Below, piece after piece: positions 1-7,676 of a stretch of 23,831 nucleotides of DNA. Source of the DNA: SVTX01 sp051867975 (GTDB taxonomy: Bacteria > Bacillota > Clostridia > Oscillospirales > CAG-272); the NCBI GenBank assembly GCA_051867975.1, contig JBJDZM010000109.1, positions 1 through 23,831 on the forward strand. The letters are read 5' to 3'. A model generated the notes under the pieces. The model ran no database searches. It was not told where the DNA came from and was given only the letters and a program-made list of their open reading frames with translations. How positions within the stretch are numbered: the stretch's first letter is position 1; every line of letters begins with the position of its first letter. Both the position numbers and the translations under genes were made by a program.

Positions 1-1337
1 CCGTTAGAGGAAACTACGTCGGAAACGAGACGGATGGCATAGGGGAATTCCTCCTCCGTGGGAAGAACGGGAACGAGCGAACGCTCCGCGAGCGCACCGT
101 GACCGATCTCACGGCGTCCGGGAGAACGGACTGCCTTAGCTTCACCTGTGGAGAAACCGGGCATGTTGTAGTGGTGCATATATCTCTTGCTTGTCTCGGA
201 GTCGATACCGTCAAGCATCTGTGCTTCGGAGAGAGTACCGAGAGTCGCAACCGTGAGGACCTGAGTCTGACCTCTTGTGAAGAGACCCGAGCCGTGTGCG
301 CGGGGGAGAATGTCGACCTCTGCGGAGAGGGGACGGATCTGGTTCATGCTTCTTCCGTCGACACGCTTTTTGTCCTGGAGCAACCAGCGGCGGACTATCT
401 TCTTCTGAATTTTGTAAACAAGCTCTTCCATCATAGTGGGAAGCTCGGGATATTCCTCGGAGAACTTCTCAAGGATAGCGTCCTTTACGGGAACCATTCT
501 TGCGTCTCTTACATTCTTGTCGTCTGTATCAAGAGCGTTCATGACATCCGCTTCGCAGAAAGCGAAGATCTTGTCGAACATGTCGTGGTCAAGCTCGCAG
601 GAGGGATAGTCGAACTTGGGCTTGCCTATCTCGTCAACGATTGCGTTGATGAAACCGAGAAGCTCCTTTATCTCCTTATGAGCGAGCATGATTGCGTCGT
701 ACATGACCTTATCGTCTACCTCGTTAGCGCCTGCCTCGATCATAACGACCTTTTCCATGGAAGCGGCAACCGTGAGCTGGAGGTCTGATACCTTCTGCTG
801 TTCGGTCGTGGGGTTGACGATGTATTCGCCGTTAATAAGACCGATGTGGAGACCGCCGATAGGTCCGTTCCACGGGATATCGGAGATAGCGAGAGCGGTT
901 GACGCACCTATCATAGCCGCAACCTCGGGAGCGCAATCGGGGTCAACGCTCATGACTGTGAGTGTGAGGGCGACGTCGTTGCGGAGGTCCTTCGGAAAGA
1001 GGGGTCTTATGGGGCGGTCGATGACACGGCTTGTGAGAATTGCCTTTTCGCTGGGCTTTCCTTCTCTCTTGAGATATCCGCCGGGAATCTTACCTGCGGC
1101 GTACATTCTCTCGTCGAAGTCGACCGAGAGGGGAAGGAAGTCGATACCGTCACGGGGCTTTTCCGATGCGGTAGCGCAGCAGAGAACTGCGGTCTCGCCG
1201 TAGCGAATGAGGACAGAACCGTTTGCAAGTCCTGCCATTTTACCTGTCTCGATAACGAGCGGTCTGCCTGCAAGTGTGTACTTGAAGGTCTTGAAATTCT
1301 TGAACTCCATCTTGGAGCTTACGATTGTTGTGGACAT
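1..1337 (-). CDS. pnp: Polynucleotide phosphorylase, N-terminal ~445 residues (3' end outside window)
   Basis: PNPase is a trimeric 3'-5' exoribonuclease that degrades RNA by phosphorolysis. The translated N-terminus shows the first RNase PH domain (about residues 14-145, with SVDFDEKMYAAGKIPGG and ILTSRVIDRPIRPLFP), the all-helical linker domain, and the start of the second RNase PH domain (VDGRSMNQIRPLSAEVDILP, then HGSGLFTRGQTQVL). The frame leaves the window at VVSSNG, before the phosphate-binding part of the second domain and the KH and S1 domains, which should lie to the left. The start is ATG at 1337, preceded by GGAGGAAC. The gene lies downstream of rpsO on the same strand, the usual rpsO-pnp order. 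The gap between them contains a long hairpin (1365-1443), suggesting post-transcriptional control. Family assignment is very secure. Confidence 0.97.
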   Translation of the reverse strand, partial: MSTTIVSSKMEFKNFKTFKYTLAGRPLVIETGKMAGLANGSVLIRYGETAVLCCATASEKPRDGIDFLPLSVDFDERMYAAGKIPGGYLKREGKPSEKAILTSRVIDRPIRPLFPKDLRNDVALTLTVMSVDPDCAPEVAAMIGASTALAISDIPWNGPIGGLHIGLINGEYIVNPTTEQQKVSDLQLTVAASMEKVVMIEAGANEVDDKVMYDAIMLAHKEIKELLGFINAIVDEIGKPKFDYPSCELDHDMFDKIFAFCEADVMNALDTDDKNVRDARMVPVKDAILEKFSEEYPELPTMMEELVYKIQKKIVRRWLLQDKKRVDGRSMNQIRPLSAEVDILPRAHGSGLFTRGQTQVLTVATLGTLSEAQMLDGIDSETSKRYMHHYNMPGFSTGEAKAVRSPGRREIGHGALAERSLVPVLPTEEEFPYAIRLVSDVVSSN

Positions 1338-1364
1338 TTTTGTTCCTCCGTTTTTTTATATTTA

Positions 1365-1443
1365 CACCGGAGCTTTAGAACTTAAAGAAGGACGCGAAAG
1401 GGAATCATTCGTGTCTTTTTTTAAGTGCTAAATTCTCCGTGTG
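1365..1443 (-). promoter_or_regulatory. Long imperfect hairpin in the pnp leader (possible RNase III site)
   Basis: Bases 1365-1398 and 1408-1443 are nearly perfect reverse complements, separated by a 9-nt loop. Read as the leftward (pnp sense) RNA, I count about 29 Watson-Crick pairs, interrupted by one bulge, one small internal loop and four single mismatches. The structure ends about 27 nt before the pnp start codon. In enterobacteria the pnp leader folds into a long stem that RNase III cleaves and PNPase then degrades, giving autoregulation; equivalence here is inference. Three of the mismatches would be G-U pairs in the opposite-strand RNA, so a rightward transcript would fold slightly better. 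Confidence 0.6.
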
Positions 1444-1486
1444 CATAAATTTTTTTGTTTTTCCTCTGCGTACAGACAGGAAGAAG

Positions 1487-1523
1487 CGGAGTGACAGCAT
1501 TGTGATGCCACTCCGTTTCTTTT
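1487..1523. terminator. Hairpin after rpsO, probable (attenuating or bidirectional) terminator
   Basis: A 7-bp stem (CGGAGTG at 1487-1493 with CACTCCG at 1509-1515) is topped by a second 4-bp stem (GCAT/ATGC around TGTG). It begins 17 nt after the rpsO stop codon. The tail in the leftward direction is only CTTCTTCC, so read-through into pnp is likely; the rightward tail TTTCTTTT is better. Confidence 0.55.
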
Positions 1524-1531
1524 GACAGTTA

Positions 1532-1795
1532 TTACTTTCTCAGACCGAGCTTCTCAACGATGGCTCTGTATCTTTCGATGTCAACCTTCTGAAGGTAGTT
1601 GAGAAGGTTTCTTCTGTGACCGACCATCTTAAAAAGACCACGGCGGCTGTGATTGTCCTTGTGGTTGCCCTTAAGGTGTTCGGTGAGGTTAGCTATTCTG
1701 TAAGTAAGGATAGCGATCTGAACCTCGGGAGAACCTGTGTCACCCTCATGAGTTGCGTACTGTTCGATGATTGCCTGCTTTTCTTGTGCTGTCAT
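1532..1795 (-). CDS. rpsO: 30S ribosomal protein S15
   Basis: S15 is a primary-binding protein of the small subunit that binds 16S rRNA helices near the platform. The 87-residue product carries the hallmark THEGDTGSPEVQIA near the N-terminus and the C-terminal HRRNLLNYLQ, and matches the usual 88-89 residue length. The start is the ATG at 1795 rather than the in-frame GTG at 1807: the ATG lies 9 nt behind an AAGGTG ribosome binding site, and the GTG overlaps that site. A near-consensus promoter lies about 215 nt upstream, leaving a long leader. In many bacteria S15 represses its own translation by binding a structure in this leader. The hairpin downstream and pnp beyond it form the conserved rpsO-pnp pair. 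Confidence 0.98.
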   Translation of the reverse strand: MTAQEKQAIIEQYATHEGDTGSPEVQIAILTYRIANLTEHLKGNHKDNHSRRGLFKMVGHRRNLLNYLQKVDIERYRAIVEKLGLRK

Positions 1796-2011
1796 TTTCG
1801 TATTCACCTTTCGAAAATAAAATATTTTTGCAAAATACGTTCGTCAGAGCCGCCGAGAGGGTGAAATTCACGCTTTCGGTTATCTCCCGCGGAGCAGTGC
1901 AGGGTGCAACCGTTACGCATGATGGGAGTTTTACGGGCGTGACGTTCGGCAGACCAAACCTTTTTCGTTCAGGTCAGCCATAGTCTCGTGAAGCCTTGCC
2001 GCCGTTATGCA
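1796..2011 (-). promoter_or_regulatory. Structured 5' leader of rpsO (candidate S15 autoregulatory element)
   Basis: About 215 nt separate the predicted transcription start from the rpsO start codon. In the sense strand, CGGTT (1913-1909) can pair with AACCG around 1880, enclosing a TGCA-CCC-TGCA hairpin and a CTCC-GCG-GGAG hairpin. Immediately downstream, CCGA...TCGG closes over GTGA-ATT-TCAC. These are hand-found stems, not a computed fold. S15 leaders that bind the protein are known in several phyla with unrelated shapes; assigning that role here is inference. No T-box or other known riboswitch consensus was recognised. Confidence 0.45.
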
Positions 2012-2017
2012 GAGTAA

Positions 2018-2046
2018 ATTATAACACAATAAAAAGGTTTTGTAAA
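2018..2046 (-). promoter_or_regulatory. Sigma-A promoter for rpsO(-pnp)
   Basis: On the minus strand TTTACA (2046-2041) is followed after exactly 17 bp by a perfect TATAAT (2023-2018). This predicts a start near 2011. It is the only strong promoter between the TSUP pair and rpsO. Confidence 0.85.
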
Positions 2047-2063
2047 GGGTTTTTTGAAAAAAT

Positions 2064-2480
2064 TTACCGATTTGCGGGAATTTTTTTATTTTTTTTCTTC
2101 TTAAATATATTTGACAGAGTTCCCGAAAGTGTATAGACACCCGAGATGACAAGCATTACACCGAAAATTCTTTTGAGCATGAGTGAATCGATGCGCGTTC
2201 CGATATAGGTCCCCAAGATCGTGCCGACACAAGCACATGCGGCGAGAAAAAGCACGAATCTGAGCTTGACGCGTCCTTTTATGAGGTGAACCGCAAAAGC
2301 GGCACTTGCCGAGAAGACGAAAAAGAGCAGATTGAGTCCTCGGGCGGTCTCGGCGTCTATTCCTTCAAACATAGTGAGCCAGATCACAAGCAACCCTCCG
2401 CTTCCGACACCGAGACCGGATAGGACGGCAATAAGTGCCGCCATAGCCGCCCCCCCGAGCTTTGAGAAAAATCTATCCAT
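2064..2480 (-). CDS. Half-size TauE/SafE (TSUP) family membrane protein, second of a pair
   Basis: This 138-residue, very hydrophobic protein has about four membrane segments. It carries the glycine-rich family signature near its N-terminus (SGLGVGSGGLLVIWL, about residues 21-35) and a GTILGTYIGTRI stretch in the third segment. It ends in a lysine-rich tail (FKKKKNKK). Full TSUP carriers, proposed to export sulfite, sulfonates or other organic anions, are about 250 residues and are made of two such halves. Here the half stands alone with its own AAGGAG site 8 nt before ATG. Its partner half is encoded 72 nt upstream in the same direction. The likely functional form is a heterodimer of both products (inference). 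The substrate cannot be read from the sequence. Confidence 0.85.
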   Translation of the reverse strand: MDRFFSKLGGAAMAALIAVLSGLGVGSGGLLVIWLTMFEGIDAETARGLNLLFFVFSASAAFAVHLIKGRVKLRFVLFLAACACVGTILGTYIGTRIDSLMLKRIFGVMLVISGVYTLSGTLSNIFKKKKNKKIPANR

Positions 2481-2552
2481 TCGGAAACTCCTTCAAAAAC
2501 AGTTTTACACATGTAATTTTACCTTTTACCGCAAGGCTGTCCCGTATATTCA

Positions 2553-2927
2553 TCAGGCGGTTATCATTCGGTATCCCGACCATATGACAAGCAGTGCGAA
2601 GACCGTTTTTATCCAGCCCACCTTGATTTTCGGCAAGATCATACTGCCGATAAGTCCGCCTATGACCGCAGGGATCGCAAGCAGGGAAAAACCCTGTACG
2701 CCGAGCATTCCGCGTGCCGAGTAGATAAGACATGACAGCGCACAGCCGGGTATCATTGCCGCCTGCGAATTGACGTAAATATTCCTCTTGTCTTCAAAAT
2801 CATCCGAAAACAGCTTTGCGAGTGCAAGTGACAGAATTATCCCTCCGCCTGCGCCTATCATTGAGTTGCAGAGTCCTGCGGCGGTGGCGCAGAGCGAGAT
2901 TATTGTGGTTTTGTATGATTGCTTCAT
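2553..2927 (-). CDS. Half-size TauE/SafE (TSUP) family membrane protein, first of a pair
   Basis: This is a 124-residue protein with about four membrane segments. The family signature GLCNSMIGAGGGIILSLAL is near residues 18-36, IPGCALSCLIYSARG follows in the middle, and GGLIGSMILPKI precedes the last segment. The start at 2927 was chosen because AGAGGG lies 6 nt before it; an upstream in-frame ATG at 2972 lacks a site and would add a non-hydrophobic extension. It pairs with the similar half at 2064-2480. Both lie in the same frame but are separated by several stop codons and a separate ribosome binding site, so this is an established split, not a fresh nonsense mutation. The start region is divergent from ftsK. 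Confidence 0.85.
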   Translation of the reverse strand: MKQSYKTTIISLCATAAGLCNSMIGAGGGIILSLALAKLFSDDFEDKRNIYVNSQAAMIPGCALSCLIYSARGMLGVQGFSLLAIPAVIGGLIGSMILPKIKVGWIKTVFALLVIWSGYRMITA

Positions 2928-2978
2928 AACGCGCCCTCTTTGTATAAACGAAAAATGCAAAAAATGCTTCAATTGCTC

Positions 2979-3007
2979 TTTACAAGTTAAAGAAAATCTG
3001 TTATAAT
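2979..3007 (+). promoter_or_regulatory. Sigma-A promoter for ftsK
   Basis: TTTACA (2979-2984), a 17-bp spacer and a perfect TATAAT (3002-3007) predict a start near 3014, about 97 nt ahead of the ftsK start. The same AT-rich block probably also serves the divergent TSUP pair, but no equally good leftward promoter is visible. Confidence 0.8.
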
Positions 3008-3110
3008 ATTATATATCTGCGTGTAACTGTCCGAACTGTTAAAAATAGTTTGCGCAAAAAAGGACGGAAAATTCACTTAAATGTAAAAACATAGACTTGG
3101 AGAAGATAAA

Positions 3111-5981
3111 ATGCCGGAAAAGAAAAAAACCTACGTTAAAAACGGGAAATCGACAGCGAAAAAGAAGGAGACGAAAAAGGACGGCGACCAAAAGCCCTCG
3201 TTTGCCTATCAGCTCATACCGTATATCGTTGCGGTCGTGGCGCTGTTTTTACTTATTTGCTTTATTTCAAACGCTGTCTGCAACCCCGGGAATAAGCTTG
3301 CGGATGAGGGCAGAGAGGGCGAGCATGCGCTGGGTATCGTCGGATTTTGGATATGTCAGATAATGTTCGGCGTTTTCGGCCCTGCCGCTTACGTCATTCC
3401 GATAATAATGGCGTGCTTCGTCATTTTCTGGAGAAATTATAACCGACGCGATTTCGTTGCGATAAATGCGATAATTGCCGTGCTTACTGCTGTTGTCTTG
3501 TCGTCGCTTATTCATACGTTTATGCACATGGGCGGAGGAGTTGAGGCGTTTTCAAGTGATATCGGAGACCTGTTTGAGGGCGGTGCGGCATCGAACGGCG
3601 GCGGAGTCGTCGGCGGAATACTCGCGTTTGCGCTTACCGCAATCTTCAATATTGGCGGAACGATTTTCGTGCTTATTGCAGTCCTCATTCCCATGGTGAT
3701 GTTCCTTGTAGGAACGACACCCGTTGAGGTGGTTACGTTTATCGCAGGCAAGGTCAAGGTCGCAATGGCGGCAGGTGCCGAAAAGAGAAAAGAGAAAAAA
3801 GAAGAAGAGGCACTTGACGAAAAAGAGCGGCGCGAGGAAGAGCGCGCCGAGAGAGCGGCACGCCGAGAAGAGGAACGAGCGCAGAGAGTCGCGGAGCGCG
3901 AGGCGGCAAAAGCCGAGCGAGAGGCTCAAAAAAATGCGGCGAGCCAAGCAAAGGGACAAAATGCAGACGCGGACTGCGAGGATGAGGCACAATCCGATGA
4001 AGCCTTCACCCCGCCCGAGGAGCTTGTCAAGAAGACACCCGATACAGGCAAATGCAAGATAAGCATCAACAACCCCGAGGACGAGGGCGAGGAGAAGATA
4101 AAGTTTTCCGCCTTTACGGTTGACGAGATGCGCCGTTTGGATGATTTGAAATCGGAAACAAGCGGTGGCAGTGATACCGACATTGATGCCGACGACGATA
4201 TTGACGAGGACGAGAGAGGTGCTGAGGCAGTTTTTGCCGACGGTGACAGCGATGACGGCACAGACACAGTCGTTTTCACAGACCCGATGGACAGCGGAAG
4301 GCGAGATCGCGGTCATTCAAAGGTAGACGACCTTGTAAGCGAGAGATTTGACGAAAACAATTTTGAGGTCGACGAGGAGACCGGAGAGGTCTTTACGCCT
4401 CTCGTTCAGGACAAGGGATTTAAGAGTGCCGACGAATACCGCGCGGCGAACGAAAAAAAGGACGAGTATTTTATCGGCGAGATGCCCGAGCCCGAGCCCA
4501 TCCCCGAGTACGTTTTCCCGCCCGTTGACCTTCTTGAGCCGGGAACGTCCCGTTATTCGACCTCACAAGAGGAGATTGAGAAAAATGCTGAGCTGCTCCG
4601 AGGAGTGCTTCGTGACTTCAAGATAAACGTAAACGAGATAACCTGCTCGTGCGGTCCGACTATTACGAGATACGAAGTAAAGCCTGAGGCGGGTGTCAGA
4701 GTACGCCAGATAGCGAATCTTGTTGACGATATTTCCTACGGGCTTGCAAAATCGGGCATACGTATTGAGGCTCCCATTCCGGGCAAGGCGGCGGTCGGAA
4801 TCGAGGTTCCGAACGACAAGAGCGTTCCCGTAAAGCTCCGCACGCTAATTGAGACTCCCGATTTCATCAATCACAAGAGCAAGCTTGCGGCGTGTCTCGG
4901 CGCGGACGTTTCGGGTAAGCCGGTCGTATTTGACATCGAAAAAATGCCGCACCTATTGGTTGCGGGTACTACGGGTTCGGGTAAATCGGTATGCATCAAC
5001 TCCATAATCATGAGCATCCTTTACCATGCAAAGCCCGAAGAGGTAAAACTCCTTCTCATTGACCCGAAGAAGGTCGAATTCAAGATATACCGTGACATTC
5101 CCCACCTTTGCTGCCGCATAATCAGCGACCCGAAGAAGGCGGCAGGCGCGCTCAACTCCGCGGTCAACGAAATGGAGAAGAGATTTGAGCTTATCGAAGA
5201 GGTCGGAGTCAGAAATATCACGGGCTACAACGAGGCAACGAAGAATGACCCCGATAAGCCCTATATGCCGAGAATGGTAATTATCATAGACGAGTTTGCT
5301 GACCTTATGATGACTGCAAAGGACGAGGTCGAGACGGCGGTCGTCCGTATCGCTCAGAAGGCGAGAGCGGCGGGAATACACCTCATCGTCGGAACACAGC
5401 GTCCGTCGGTCGACGTAATTACGGGTCTTATCAAGGCAAACATCCCCTCGCGTATCGCGTTTACCGTTATGTCGGGTGTTGATTCGAGAACCATTCTCGA
5501 CACCGTCGGCGCGGAAAAGCTTTGCGGACGCGGTGACATGCTCTACGCTCCCGTCGGCGCGCAGAAGCCCCAGAGAGTTCAGGGTGCGTTCGTGTCCGAC
5601 GAAGAGGTCGAGGCAGTCGTTACCTACGTTAAAGAAAAGAATGCTCCCGTGCGTTACGACCGTGAATTTGAGGCGTCAATTGACAACGAGGCGGCTAAGT
5701 GCGGCAACGCTCCCGAGAAGAGCGGGGAGAGCTTTGGCGGCGGCGCGTCGGGCGGCGACGAGGACTCAAAGCTTTGGGACGCGGTTGAGCTTGCCATCGA
5801 TGCCGGAAAGATCTCAACGTCGCTCCTTCAGAGAAGACTTGAGGTCGGTTACGGCAGGGCGGCGAAGATAATCGACCGGATGGAAGAGATGGGATTTGTC
5901 TCGGCTCCCGACGGCAACAAGCCGAGAAAGATATTGATTACAAAAGAAGAGCTTGAGGAAAGAAGACTCAGCGAAGAATAA
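3111..5981 (+). CDS. ftsK: DNA translocase FtsK/SpoIIIE
   Basis: This is a membrane-anchored hexameric ATPase that pumps double-stranded DNA through the closing septum, during division and (as SpoIIIE) into the forespore. The 956 residues show a Lys-rich cytoplasmic start, four membrane segments (about 35-53, 75-107, 113-138, 165-200), and a very charged Glu/Arg/Asp-rich linker (about 222-470). The alpha/beta motor domain has Walker A GTTGSGKS (619-626) and Walker B VIIIDEFADL (about 723-732), with RIAQKARAAGIHLIVGTQRP after it. A C-terminal winged-helix gamma domain (about 885-950, LLQRRLEVGYGRAAKIIDRMEEMG) recognises KOPS/SRS-type DNA motifs. The length exceeds the about 790 residues of B. 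subtilis SpoIIIE because of the linker. ATG 3111 follows GGAG. Which of the two roles dominates cannot be told, as only this copy is visible. Confidence 0.97.
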   Translation: MPEKKKTYVKNGKSTAKKKETKKDGDQKPSFAYQLIPYIVAVVALFLLICFISNAVCNPGNKLADEGREGEHALGIVGFWICQIMFGVFGPAAYVIPIIMACFVIFWRNYNRRDFVAINAIIAVLTAVVLSSLIHTFMHMGGGVEAFSSDIGDLFEGGAASNGGGVVGGILAFALTAIFNIGGTIFVLIAVLIPMVMFLVGTTPVEVVTFIAGKVKVAMAAGAEKRKEKKEEEALDEKERREEERAERAARREEERAQRVAEREAAKAEREAQKNAASQAKGQNADADCEDEAQSDEAFTPPEELVKKTPDTGKCKISINNPEDEGEEKIKFSAFTVDEMRRLDDLKSETSGGSDTDIDADDDIDEDERGAEAVFADGDSDDGTDTVVFTDPMDSGRRDRGHSKVDDLVSERFDENNFEVDEETGEVFTPLVQDKGFKSADEYRAANEKKDEYFIGEMPEPEPIPEYVFPPVDLLEPGTSRYSTSQEEIEKNAELLRGVLRDFKINVNEITCSCGPTITRYEVKPEAGVRVRQIANLVDDISYGLAKSGIRIEAPIPGKAAVGIEVPNDKSVPVKLRTLIETPDFINHKSKLAACLGADVSGKPVVFDIEKMPHLLVAGTTGSGKSVCINSIIMSILYHAKPEEVKLLLIDPKKVEFKIYRDIPHLCCRIISDPKKAAGALNSAVNEMEKRFELIEEVGVRNITGYNEATKNDPDKPYMPRMVIIIDEFADLMMTAKDEVETAVVRIAQKARAAGIHLIVGTQRPSVDVITGLIKANIPSRIAFTVMSGVDSRTILDTVGAEKLCGRGDMLYAPVGAQKPQRVQGAFVSDEEVEAVVTYVKEKNAPVRYDREFEASIDNEAAKCGNAPEKSGESFGGGASGGDEDSKLWDAVELAIDAGKISTSLLQRRLEVGYGRAAKIIDRMEEMGFVSAPDGNKPRKILITKEELEERRLSEE

Positions 5982-6034
5982 TTTATTCCGATTGAGAATG
6001 ACTTTTCTCGGTCTTATGCCTTTGAGGAGGAAAA

Positions 6035-6847
6035 ATGTATCCGTATCCTGTTTTTTTAGGGCTTACAATATATGATATCTGTCTTTGCGTGGGTATTGTG
6101 ATCTGCTTTTTGCTCTTCGGCTTTCTTGCCGACAGGCATAAAGTCAGGCGCAAGATACAGAATTTTACGCTTCTGTGCGGAGTTGCGGCGGTAGTATTGG
6201 GCTACGGCTCGGCGGTGCTTTTTCAGGCGTTGTATAATATCAAAACGCTTGGCAAATTCGTCATTGACGAGAATACCGGCGCGACCTTTTACGGCGGACT
6301 TATCGGCGGAGTTGCGGTCTTTTTGGCACTTTATTTCGGCGTGGGCTACTTTAAATTTGAAGATAAGTCGCACGCTGCCGTATTCTTTGATATTGCGGAG
6401 AGTGCGGTTCCGGGTATCGCTCTTGCGCACTCTGTCGGACGGCTTGGCTGCTTGAGCGCAGGGTGCTGTCACGGGGCGTTGACAAACGCGTGGTACGGCA
6501 TAGAGATGCACGGAAATATGGGATATGCAAAGTACGTTCCGACACAGCTTTTTGAGGCGGTGTTCCTGCTCTTTTTGTTCGGATTTTTGCTTATAAGAAG
6601 TCTTGATAAAAAAGGCTATTGTCTGCCGATATACCTCAGTGTTTACGCCGTTTGGAGATTTTTGATAGAGTATGTCCGCGCCGATTACCGCGGAGACACG
6701 TTTATCGATGTGCTGACTCCTTCCCAGCTTATTTCAATCATTCTTTTCGCGGTTGGCGTGGGTGTATTTTTCCTTGAACGGTATCTGAGAAAGCGTATTA
6801 TAAATCCAAAGACGAGTGCCGAGGAGCCGGGCGATGAAACTAAATAA
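6035..6847 (+). CDS. Prolipoprotein diacylglyceryl transferase (Lgt) family membrane protein
   Basis: Lgt moves a diacylglyceryl group from phosphatidylglycerol to the lipobox cysteine of prolipoproteins in the cytoplasmic membrane. The 270-residue protein has about seven membrane segments and the family landmarks: TFYGGLIGG (84-92), GRLGCLSAGCCHG (135-147), PTQLFE (169-174), and a C-terminal block with R208, E212, R215 and R219 (WRFLIEYVRADYRG). The conserved catalytic arginine (R136) is present. The residue that is Asn in the classical GRxGNF motif is Cys here, and a CC pair follows, as in a divergent Lgt-like branch. It may therefore be the housekeeping enzyme or a paralogue; no gene symbol is given. 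GAGGAGG lies 5 nt before ATG. It overlaps the next gene by 14 nt, so the two are co-transcribed. Confidence 0.85.
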   Translation: MYPYPVFLGLTIYDICLCVGIVICFLLFGFLADRHKVRRKIQNFTLLCGVAAVVLGYGSAVLFQALYNIKTLGKFVIDENTGATFYGGLIGGVAVFLALYFGVGYFKFEDKSHAAVFFDIAESAVPGIALAHSVGRLGCLSAGCCHGALTNAWYGIEMHGNMGYAKYVPTQLFEAVFLLFLFGFLLIRSLDKKGYCLPIYLSVYAVWRFLIEYVRADYRGDTFIDVLTPSQLISIILFAVGVGVFFLERYLRKRIINPKTSAEEPGDETK

Positions 6848-7649
6848 AAGAAGCGTTTGCATGTCCGTAGCACTCGGGGCGATAATCTTGCTTGTATTGT
6901 GTGAGCTTTTCCGTTTTTCAAGCCTTTTCGGAGCCGAGGAAGGCTCAAGGCTTGCAATATCTCTTGACATGATGATAACGAGGTTTTTGGGCGGTGTTGC
7001 GTTTCTCGCTATGCTTATAAATCTCGAATACAAAGTGTTAAACCCGATAAGAAAGCCGTTTTTAAAGTCGATACTGTTCGCTTTGCCTGCCTTTTTGATT
7101 GCGATAAACAATTTTCCGTTTTCGGCGGTCTTTGGGGGACACGCGAAGATAACGGAGAGCGGCGGAATGGTTTTGTTGCTCTTTTTCGAGTGCATGATGG
7201 TCGGTTTTTTTGAGGAAACGGCGTTCCGCGGAGTAGTCTTTCTCGGAATTTTGCGAAAATACCCTCAAAACAGGCTTTGGGCGTTTGCGTCTGTCGCAAT
7301 ATCGAGCGCGGTCTTCGGACTCGTTCACCTTGTAAACCTTTTTACAAGCTCGCCTGTGGCAGTCCTTATGCAGATAGGATATTCTGCGCTTATCGGTGCG
7401 ATGTGCGCCGTGGTGCTTATGAAAACTGCGAATATATGGCTTTGCGTCCTGATTCACGGACTTTACAATTTCTGCGGAGCGGTAATTCCGAGACTCGGCG
7501 AGGGAGAGATCTGGGACACGTTCACGATAGTGCTGACGGTTATCGTCTCACTCTTGGTCGCGGCATATATGATTGCGGTTTTCGTAAAGGGTAAAATGCC
7601 GCTTATAAATGATATTTACGGAATAGATCAGACCGAGTCGGCTGATTAA
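6834..7649 (+). CDS. CPBP family intramembrane metalloprotease (CAAX protease / bacteriocin-processing type)
   Basis: This is a 271-residue polytopic membrane protein with the three conserved motifs of the CPBP (Abi, Rce1-like) family: FEETAFRG with E127, E128 and R132; FGLVHL with H165; and LIHGLYNF with H208. The Glu and His residues form the glutamate-histidine active site within the membrane. Family members cleave prenylated proteins in eukaryotes; bacterial members are linked to bacteriocin maturation or self-immunity, but most have no known substrate. The ATG at 6834 is preferred to the upstream TTG-like start because GAGGAG lies 7 nt before it. It overlaps the Lgt-family gene, suggesting translational coupling and perhaps related membrane-protein or lipoprotein work (inference). 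Confidence 0.9.
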   Translation: MKLNKRSVCMSVALGAIILLVLCELFRFSSLFGAEEGSRLAISLDMMITRFLGGVAFLAMLINLEYKVLNPIRKPFLKSILFALPAFLIAINNFPFSAVFGGHAKITESGGMVLLLFFECMMVGFFEETAFRGVVFLGILRKYPQNRLWAFASVAISSAVFGLVHLVNLFTSSPVAVLMQIGYSALIGAMCAVVLMKTANIWLCVLIHGLYNFCGAVIPRLGEGEIWDTFTIVLTVIVSLLVAAYMIAVFVKGKMPLINDIYGIDQTESAD

Positions 7650-7676
7650 AATATAGTAATATAAAGGAGAAAGGTT

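Noticed and set aside
1880..1915. AGGGTGCAACCG resembling a T-box motif on the plus strand
   Set aside because: No gene follows in that direction, the flanking T-box elements and terminator are missing, and the sequence lies in the leftward rpsO leader.
1932..1982. Short frame (MADLNEKGLVCRTSRP) in the rpsO leader
   Set aside because: There is no ribosome binding site and it lies within a region better explained as structured RNA.
2481..2552. Recent nonsense mutation splitting one TSUP gene
   Set aside because: The two halves are in the same frame, but five stop codons and a proper AAGGAG site lie between them, and each half has a normal start.
3552..4316. Antisense frame of about 254 codons opposite the ftsK linker
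   Set aside because: The Cys/Leu-rich product is the mirror of the biased acidic and Arg-rich linker of ftsK; there is no independent evidence for a gene.
5982..6034. Terminator between ftsK and the Lgt-family gene
   Set aside because: A GAGAA/TTCTC hairpin exists but no T run follows it; read-through is more likely.
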